From NCBI RefSeq assembly GCF_008369115.1, contig NZ_VOAZ01000003.1, forward strand, positions 1 through 64,000: a stretch of DNA of 64,000 bases. The letters are read 5' to 3'. Below the pieces are notes generated by a model that did no database searches, was not told where the DNA came from, and saw only the letters and a list, made by a program, of their open reading frames with translations. The stretch comes from Psychrobacter sp. ANT_WB68. GTDB lineage: Bacteria; Pseudomonadota; Gammaproteobacteria; Pseudomonadales; Moraxellaceae. The position numbers and the translations under genes are program-made. This document shows positions 58,042 through 64,000 of the stretch, piece after piece; positions within the stretch are counted from its first letter, which is position 1, and each line of letters opens with the position of its first letter.

Positions 58042-59463
58042 CTAAGCTGGATTTGGTGTAACGTGCTGACGGATTTGTTCAGCGACCAATTCAGCATCAT
58101 TATCAAGCACCACCACATATTGCGGTAAGCTCTCTAAGCCTTCAGTATGGGCTGGGCGGGCGATTTCTATTTGACCAATAGCTTCAACGATAGTATCCGC
58201 AAATTTGACCGGCAGTGCAGTTTCCGCACAGACAATCACCTCACCCTCGCGCTGTAGTTCTTTGGCAACCTTGATACCATCAGCCGTATGCGGATCGACT
58301 AGCTCACCATGCTGCTCATAAAGCGCTTTAATGGTTTGCAGGCGGTCACTATGGGTCGATTTACCCGCAGCGAAGCCATAACGGGTATTAACCGCCTCCA
58401 TCAAGTCAGACAAGTCAAAACCTTGACCGGATTTCACCCCTTCGAATAACTCGCTGACGCGAGCGCTATCTTTATCGAGTAGTAGATAGACAAAACGCTC
58501 AAAGTTAGACGCTTTGGAGATATCCATTGAGGGACTTGACGTGATATAAGTTTTAGCAGTTGGTCGCGGCTGATAAGCACCTTGATTAAAGAAGTCATTG
58601 AGCACGTCGTTTTCATTGGTCGCGACGATTAAACGCTCAATTGATAAGCCCATTTCGCGAGCAATATGACCAGCACAAATATTGCCGAAGTTGCCTGATG
58701 GTACGCTAAAGCTAACTTTTTCATCATTATTCGTAGTAACGGCAAAATAGGCTTTAAAGTAGTAAACAATCTGCGCTAGGATACGACCCCAATTGATAGA
58801 GTTGACCGTACCTAAGTTATAAGCTGCTTTAAATTCTGCATCTTGCTGTAATGCTTTGACGATATCTTGGCAATCATCAAACATACCATCGATGGCGATA
58901 TTATGGATATTTTTATCAGTCAGGCTATACATTTGCGCGCGCTGGAATTCGCTCATTTTGCCATGCGGGGACAGCATAAAGACTTCTATATTCTCTTTAC
59001 CACGCAGGGCATATTCTGCCGCACTACCTGTATCGCCACTGGTGGCACCAATGATGGTAATACGTGCGTCTTTTCTTTTAAGCACATATTCAAAAGCATT
59101 ACCCAAAAACTGCATGGCAACGTCTTTAAATGCCAATGTCGGACCATTCGACAAGCCTAAAATATACAAATTATCTTCAAGCTTGCGGACAGGAACAATC
59201 TCATCAGAGCCAAATATTTCAGCGGTATAAGTGCGCTCAATAATATCTTGCAAATCAGAAGCAGGAATATCAGTAGCAAAGCGCTGCATAATCGCCATCG
59301 CAAGCTGTGGATAGCTCAGTGCGCGCCATTCCGTAAGCGTCGCACTATCAATATTTGGATAGTGCTCAGGCAACATCAAACCACCGTCTGGTGCAAGACC
59401 CATTAATAACACATCACTAAAATCCATCGGCGCTGTCTGACCACGGGTACTGATATATTTCAT
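58042..59463 (-). CDS. thrC: Threonine synthase
   Basis: PLP enzyme that converts O-phosphohomoserine to threonine. It has 473 residues, matching the longer gamma-proteobacterial form. MKYISTRG opens the protein; the PLP lysine is Lys113 in NGPTLAFKDVAMQFLG; GATSGDTGSAA and FSVPSGNFGN bind cofactor and substrate. AGGACA precedes the ATG. Usually preceded by homoserine dehydrogenase, but here by rsmB, 41 bp away. Confidence 0.97.
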   Translation of the reverse strand: MKYISTRGQTAPMDFSDVLLMGLAPDGGLMLPEHYPNIDSATLTEWRALSYPQLAMAIMQRFATDIPASDLQDIIERTYTAEIFGSDEIVPVRKLEDNLYILGLSNGPTLAFKDVAMQFLGNAFEYVLKRKDARITIIGATSGDTGSAAEYALRGKENIEVFMLSPHGKMSEFQRAQMYSLTDKNIHNIAIDGMFDDCQDIVKALQQDAEFKAAYNLGTVNSINWGRILAQIVYYFKAYFAVTTNNDEKVSFSVPSGNFGNICAGHIAREMGLSIERLIVATNENDVLNDFFNQGAYQPRPTAKTYITSSPSMDISKASNFERFVYLLLDKDSARVSELFEGVKSGQGFDLSDLMEAVNTRYGFAAGKSTHSDRLQTIKALYEQHGELVDPHTADGIKVAKELQREGEVIVCAETALPVKFADTIVEAIGQIEIARPAHTEGLESLPQYVVVLDNDAELVAEQIRQHVTPNPA

Positions 59464-59504
59464 TAGATTGTCCTGTCTACAATGAGATGATTAATTAAAA
59501 CAGT

Positions 59505-61076
59505 TTATTCAGCAGTTTTTTGCAGCAAGGCATAATAAAAGCCATCGCCGCTCTCGCTATCAATTGGTAAACACTGGCGACCGATCGCTTGTTCGATACC
59601 CCAACTGCAATCGTCACTAAACTCAATGGCTTCTACATTACTATAATGAGTCATGAAATCCTGCATTTGCTCGACGTTCTCTTGCTTTAGGATAGAGCAA
59701 GTGACATATAACAGATAACCACCAACTTTAAGCTGTGGCCATAGATTGTGCAATATATCCGCTTGTAAGAGTGCCGTTTGCTCGACGTCTTCTTCGGTAC
59801 GCAAGATACTGATATCAGGATGACGACGAATCACGCCTGTCGCCGTACAAGGTGAGTCTAGCAATATAGCGTCAAATACGAGCTTGCTCTTTTTCTTACC
59901 AGCCCCTTGCCATGTCGTCGCGTCAGCACAGACAATATTGAGCTCAATATTTTTCCCAGCTTGCTGTAAGTCATGCTGACTTAAGTTCAAGCGCTGTAGA
60001 TTGGTATAAATACGCTCGATACGCGGCGCTTCACTATCTATCGCCGTGAGCTTCACTTTTGAAACTACAGGTATTGACTCATCATCTTGTTTGACGTTAA
60101 ACAATGGAGACTCGTTTGAGCTGATTAATTCTAACCAATGAGCAAGCTTACCACCCGGCGCTGCACATGCATCTAAAATGCGGATCTCGTTGTTGCTCGT
60201 ATCCATATCGCCGTCTGCATCGTCGTTTTTAACACTCAGCTTATTAAGTAGAGCGCTATGGATAAGCGGTGCTGCAAGCTGAGCATGCATGTCTTGTACG
60301 CTAGCAGCCCCTTCAGCGAATTGCGGTAAGGCATTGACTGCGGTAGTTTGATGCAATCTTAACCCTTTGGTCAATATAGTATTAGATGTGGCTGTATCCG
60401 ACGAGTTTTCGAGTTGTAAACCACTCGTTAGCTCAACCAAGTCCGCTTCAACTTCAAACTCCACCAATGCTTGCTGATAATTCTCTATCGAGGTAATCGC
60501 TGTATTCACGCGCAAAAACATTGGTGCAGGTTGACGTAAACCCTGCATCAGGTCGTCATACTGCTCACTCCAATCTTGCTTAAGCTGATAGGCAAGCCAA
60601 TTCGGTAAGCTGTGTTTTTTATCACACTTCTTACGGAACTTACTTGGGTTTTTAGCAACTTTACGCAAAATGGCGTTGATTAAACCCGTCGCATGCGCAA
60701 ACTCAATTTCTTTTGCCGCTTCAACCGTTTCATGAATCGCCGCATGGTCAGCCACTTGCAAATAGAGTAGCTGCGTTAGACCTACTTGAATAGTCGTACG
60801 TACTTCTTTTTCATCAATAGGGTTATCAGCCAGACTATCGAGTAAGCGCTCAAGGGCATACCACTGGCGTAACGTCGTCAACAATAGCGCATGAGCAAAA
60901 CCTTTATCCCCATCATGCAAACTGTTTAATAGCGGATCAAGGACGCTCGCTAGCGACTGACCATTCTGAATCGCCAGTAAAGTGCGAATGACGCGAACGC
61001 GGACGCTACCATTCATGATAAGGTTGCTTGACGGTTTAAGCTTATTGTTTCTTGGCGCAGTACTGGTTTGTCTCAT
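59505..61076 (-). CDS. rsmB: 16S rRNA (cytosine-967-C5)-methyltransferase RsmB
   Basis: SAM-dependent methyltransferase acting on 16S rRNA C967. It has 523 residues, longer than E. coli RsmB (429), owing to acidic/Ser-rich inserts in the methyltransferase part. An N-terminal NusB-like RNA-binding domain (about 25-160) is followed by the SAM site LDACAAPGGKLAHWLE, the DSPCTATGVIRRHPDI motif and the catalytic region YVTCSIL. AAGGAAA precedes the ATG. It follows fmt on the same strand, a classic fmt-rsmB pair. Confidence 0.96.
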   Translation of the reverse strand: MRQTSTAPRNNKLKPSSNLIMNGSVRVRVIRTLLAIQNGQSLASVLDPLLNSLHDGDKGFAHALLLTTLRQWYALERLLDSLADNPIDEKEVRTTIQVGLTQLLYLQVADHAAIHETVEAAKEIEFAHATGLINAILRKVAKNPSKFRKKCDKKHSLPNWLAYQLKQDWSEQYDDLMQGLRQPAPMFLRVNTAITSIENYQQALVEFEVEADLVELTSGLQLENSSDTATSNTILTKGLRLHQTTAVNALPQFAEGAASVQDMHAQLAAPLIHSALLNKLSVKNDDADGDMDTSNNEIRILDACAAPGGKLAHWLELISSNESPLFNVKQDDESIPVVSKVKLTAIDSEAPRIERIYTNLQRLNLSQHDLQQAGKNIELNIVCADATTWQGAGKKKSKLVFDAILLDSPCTATGVIRRHPDISILRTEEDVEQTALLQADILHNLWPQLKVGGYLLYVTCSILKQENVEQMQDFMTHYSNVEAIEFSDDCSWGIEQAIGRQCLPIDSESGDGFYYALLQKTAE

Positions 61077-61146
61077 TAAATTGAATTTCCTTGACGCCTA
61101 ATAGTTAGCGTCTTGTGCGATTTGGATTGTGTGTAGTTAGATTAAA

Positions 61147-62238
61147 TTATTTCGTTTCTTTACTGAACTGGTCGCCATCATTGAGCTGATTTCCATGGCA
61201 AATTTGTTCGGCGCTCACCGGCTTGCTACCTGAAAACTGTAGCTGAGTAATAGCTAAACTAGTAGCTTGTTGATCATGATTACTTTCTTTGCCACAAGCT
61301 ACTAATATAGCTTTGCGCCCAACGCTCATAACCGTGCCTGCTGGTTTATCGGTTAGCTGCGATGCATTCACAGGCAAGCTGGCTAAAATTTTGACGCGCT
61401 GCCCTGCCAAAAAAGTATAAGCACCTGGCCATGGAGTCAGTCCGCGAATTTTTCGTTCAATCAGAGTAGCTGATTGCGCCCAGTCAATTTCGCCTTCAGT
61501 TTTGACCAGTTTTTCAGCATAATTGGCTTGGCTGTCATCTTGTACTATAGCCTGAGCTTGATAATGTGGTAAATCTTTTAGCACAGTAATAATGGCGGTC
61601 GCACCAAGCTCAGCCATTTTATCATGTAGGCTAGCAGCCGTATCATCAGACTCAATAGGTGCGCTGACTTTATAAAGCATGTCGCCAGTATCGAGTCCTT
61701 TATCCATCTGCATAATAGTAATGCCAGTCTCGCTATCACCTGCCAGTAATGCGCGGTGAATAGGTGCCGCACCGCGCCAGCGTGGTAATAAGGAAGCATG
61801 AATATTCAGGCAACCATAAGTCGGCGTGGTCAATACACCAATCGGTAAAATGAGTCCGTAAGCAGCGACAATCATCACATCTGGCTGATAACTACGCAGG
61901 GTCTCGCGCGCCGCCAACCCTTCTGTGCTAGATTTCTTAAAGGTTTCAGGCTGCTCAACCGCAATACCATGCGCCAATGCCACTTGCTTGACCGCAGAAG
62001 CAGCCATTTTTTGTCCGCGACCTGCCTTACGATCAGGCTGGGTATAGACAGCCACAATGTCTATATTAAGCGCCGTTTGCTGCTTAATAAGCGCTTCAAG
62101 ACTAACAGCAGCAAACTCAGGTGTGCCAGCAAATATCACTCTTAACGGGTTAGCTTCAGTCTGCGTTCCAGTCATAGGGATTTTCTCAGGTTGAGTGGCG
62201 TCAATAAATACATCAGGTTGTGCAGCAAGTGTGGTCAT
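61147..62238 (-). CDS. fmt: Methionyl-tRNA formyltransferase
   Basis: Transfers formyl from 10-formyl-THF to initiator Met-tRNA. It has 363 residues. The catalytic block NIHASLLPRWRGAAPI and the TGITIMQMDKGLDTG motif are intact; VIFAGTPEFAAVSLEAL starts the Rossmann domain at about 34. The first about 30 residues (to EANPLR) are an extension. The C-terminal OB domain is present. It is the first gene of the fmt-rsmB pair, divergent from the histidine kinase. Confidence 0.96.
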   Translation of the reverse strand: MTTLAAQPDVFIDATQPEKIPMTGTQTEANPLRVIFAGTPEFAAVSLEALIKQQTALNIDIVAVYTQPDRKAGRGQKMAASAVKQVALAHGIAVEQPETFKKSSTEGLAARETLRSYQPDVMIVAAYGLILPIGVLTTPTYGCLNIHASLLPRWRGAAPIHRALLAGDSETGITIMQMDKGLDTGDMLYKVSAPIESDDTAASLHDKMAELGATAIITVLKDLPHYQAQAIVQDDSQANYAEKLVKTEGEIDWAQSATLIERKIRGLTPWPGAYTFLAGQRVKILASLPVNASQLTDKPAGTVMSVGRKAILVACGKESNHDQQATSLAITQLQFSGSKPVSAEQICHGNQLNDGDQFSKETK

Positions 62239-62463
62239 AGTCAGGCATTATTTATGGTTGATTTGCCTATTATAGGTGAGTTTGTAGTGTTGTGCCATGA
62301 TTGTAATAGCAGGCATCAAGCGCTATTAATGGTGCTATTTATCTCTATAATGGTAATCAAGCTCAATTACTTATATATCAAATAAGCCACAGCGAGCAAA
62401 TCTGTTATTTTCACTATCATTTTGAGATATGCCGACTTACCGCCGATTTAGGGTCATGCTTTT

Positions 62464-64000
62464 ATGCAACAATTCCAGTCTCTGCAACGCCTGCTGATTT
62501 TTTATACCTTGACATTATTGGCAATGTTGTCAGTGTATTACGTCACCATGTTTTATGAGATGAGACAATATAATGAGCAATATAGCATAGAGAGCTTTTA
62601 TGCATTGCAGCATGAGATTAGTGAGCTTGATAACCCTGCAGACTCTGAGATAAAAAAAATATTAGAAAAACCCTTTTTTAAAGGTATTAGCTATCAGCTG
62701 ATTTTTATGATGCCGTCTGGACAAACTTATATTCACCGCCGCACCCGCCCTAATGAGCGTGAATTTACCGGCATCACCTTTCCCAAGGTCATGACTTCAC
62801 TGCCTACTAATAGCAACCATTCTAGTACCTATAGAGTGAATAATAGCAGTTTGGTCGGCACCATTGAGCTTGAGACTGGTCATAAGGTTTATACCATCCT
62901 GCGTCATAAGCCGCTCGATATCAGTTGGATATCGTATCGCTATTGGCTGCCTTTCATGATAGCCACCATGTTCCTTACCCTAGCATTACTGTATACACTA
63001 AAACGGCGTGCCAATTGGGAACAACTCCTTATTTATACCGATGAGTTAAGCAGCCATGCCAAAGAGGCTTATATCACGCCACCGTTTATTGAAAAAAAAA
63101 CTACGGCTGAGTTTTTGCGCTTAGGGCACGCGCTCAGTCGTATCAGTTATCAGTTGCACGACAATCACCGACGCATTACCACGCTAAAACATCGTTTAGA
63201 GCGTTTGGTTGACCATGCGCCGCTGCCCATGCTGATGATTATGAGACACGGTCAAATCAGCTTTTTTAATCAGCGTTTTGAGCAAGTATTTGCAACACCC
63301 TTTCAAAGCGATAGCAACTATCAATTGACTGACTTCGTCTTTGCTGAGGATGAAACCACTCAGTCACTATTATATAAACTGGCAGATTTGCGGGTTACGC
63401 GTACCTTATTGGTGTATGGATTGCATAATAAAAAAACCTATCAGTTGCATATTACCCCGTGGTTTGGCGAGCATGGACAAGTACATGGCTTTACGGTATT
63501 GCTAAACAATATCCATGAATGGGTCAATCAGAGCATACAATTACAACAACAAAACCAACAGCTACAACGCCAACTTGATGAGTTTAATACGCTTAAATCA
63601 AATTTGGGTCATGATTTACGCCTGCCGTTAGAAGCGATGATTGATACCCTAGAACCTATTGACCCTAAAACTTTGACGGTTGCTCAAAATGAAATTTTAA
63701 ACACCTTAATTCACACCAGTCACTCTATGCTTACTATGCTGAACGACATGCTAGATATAGGAGAGATAGAGGTACGTAAGACTCGTTTGAATATCGAGGC
63801 GGTCGATATCTATAAACTCGGACAGAAGGTCAGTGAGTCACTGCTAGAAAGGATCAGGCAGCAGGGTCTTGAGCTACTGTGTTTTTTTACACCTAACAGT
63901 CCGCGTTATATTGATACAGACCATCAGCGTCTACAACAAATCCTGCACAATTTATTGGACAATGCAGTCAAATTCACCACTTCTGGCTATGTGGCATTGA
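62464..64000 (+). CDS. Sensor histidine kinase, cut by window end
   Basis: Partial gene, 512 codons read with no stop. Two membrane helices (about 9-30 and 161-178) flank a periplasmic sensor domain of about 130 residues. Then a helical linker, a PAS-like domain (about 245-355), a coiled coil rich in Gln, the HisKA H-box NLGHDLRLPLEAM with phospho-acceptor His383, and the start of the ATPase domain with N-box ILHNLLDNAVKFT at about 490-502. It may continue as a hybrid kinase of the BarA/GacS type, which cannot be seen here. Signal unknown. Confidence 0.85.
   Translation, partial: MQQFQSLQRLLIFYTLTLLAMLSVYYVTMFYEMRQYNEQYSIESFYALQHEISELDNPADSEIKKILEKPFFKGISYQLIFMMPSGQTYIHRRTRPNEREFTGITFPKVMTSLPTNSNHSSTYRVNNSSLVGTIELETGHKVYTILRHKPLDISWISYRYWLPFMIATMFLTLALLYTLKRRANWEQLLIYTDELSSHAKEAYITPPFIEKKTTAEFLRLGHALSRISYQLHDNHRRITTLKHRLERLVDHAPLPMLMIMRHGQISFFNQRFEQVFATPFQSDSNYQLTDFVFAEDETTQSLLYKLADLRVTRTLLVYGLHNKKTYQLHITPWFGEHGQVHGFTVLLNNIHEWVNQSIQLQQQNQQLQRQLDEFNTLKSNLGHDLRLPLEAMIDTLEPIDPKTLTVAQNEILNTLIHTSHSMLTMLNDMLDIGEIEVRKTRLNIEAVDIYKLGQKVSESLLERIRQQGLELLCFFTPNSPRYIDTDHQRLQQILHNLLDNAVKFTTSGYVAL

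Noticed and set aside
62191..62385. Small plus-strand frame with two CxxC pairs resembling a zinc ribbon
   Set aside because: Its first codons are antisense to the fmt start, there is no ribosome site, and the tail is AT-rich; the cysteines look accidental.
1..64000. Search for CRISPR arrays, transposases, integrases, prophage, toxin-antitoxin or defence genes
   Set aside because: None seen: no regularly spaced repeats, no such protein motifs, and gene content is ordinary core chromosome.

Overview
The window looks like core chromosome of a gamma-proteobacterium of the Moraxellaceae, most likely Psychrobacter. The reasons are moderately low GC, the protein sequences as I remember them from that genus, a complete Na+-NQR operon, and the gene neighbourhoods (dprA with a LysM gene and tsaC; fmt-rsmB; thrS-infC). 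Genus assignment is inference. I see no insertion sequence, prophage, CRISPR array or obvious island.

Layout. 0-10.5 kb: at the extreme left, two tandem sigma70 promoters fire leftwards out of the window, as expected for an rRNA or tRNA operon beyond the edge. Then thrS-infC (infC with an ATT start), a TelA-family gene, rnr (RNase R), a small membrane protein, a BON-MscS channel and hisA. 10.5-20.4 kb: nqrABCDEF, a short-chain dehydrogenase, apbE and nqrM; ApbE (flavin transfer) and NqrM (maturation) serve the sodium pump. 20.7-28.2 kb: an MFS exporter, an overlapping tesA-ybbA-ybbP cluster, avtA and a VanZ-like membrane protein. 28.3-34.6 kb: hisB-hisH, a PanZ-like GNAT protein, tRNA-Phe(GAA), two small uncharacterised genes, an inverted-repeat element, gph and fhs. 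34.6-44 kb: comM, a lipoprotein Ntn-hydrolase acylase, hemN, a phytase-like esterase and an NfeD/stomatin pair. 44-49 kb: two tandem outer-membrane barrel paralogues with near-identical terminators, then grpE-dnaK (transcribed leftwards, no dnaJ). 49-64 kb: an HSL-type esterase, two tandem membrane metallophosphoesterases, a parS-like 16-mer, a TIGR01777 epimerase, tsaC, dprA, a LysM protein, thrC, rsmB, fmt, and a sensor histidine kinase cut by the right edge.

Functional themes are translation (thrS, infC, tRNA-Phe, tsaC, fmt, rsmB), histidine biosynthesis scattered in pieces (hisA, hisBH), sodium-based respiration, folate/one-carbon metabolism (fhs, fmt), proteostasis and natural transformation (comM, dprA). 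I did not find a wholly new multi-gene system. The observations most worth a second look are the rrn-like promoter pair, the ATT start of infC, the parS-like site, the 81-bp inverted-repeat element, the acylase, the duplicated barrel-terminator units and the structured nqrE-nqrF gap. All promoter, terminator and start-site calls were made by eye.
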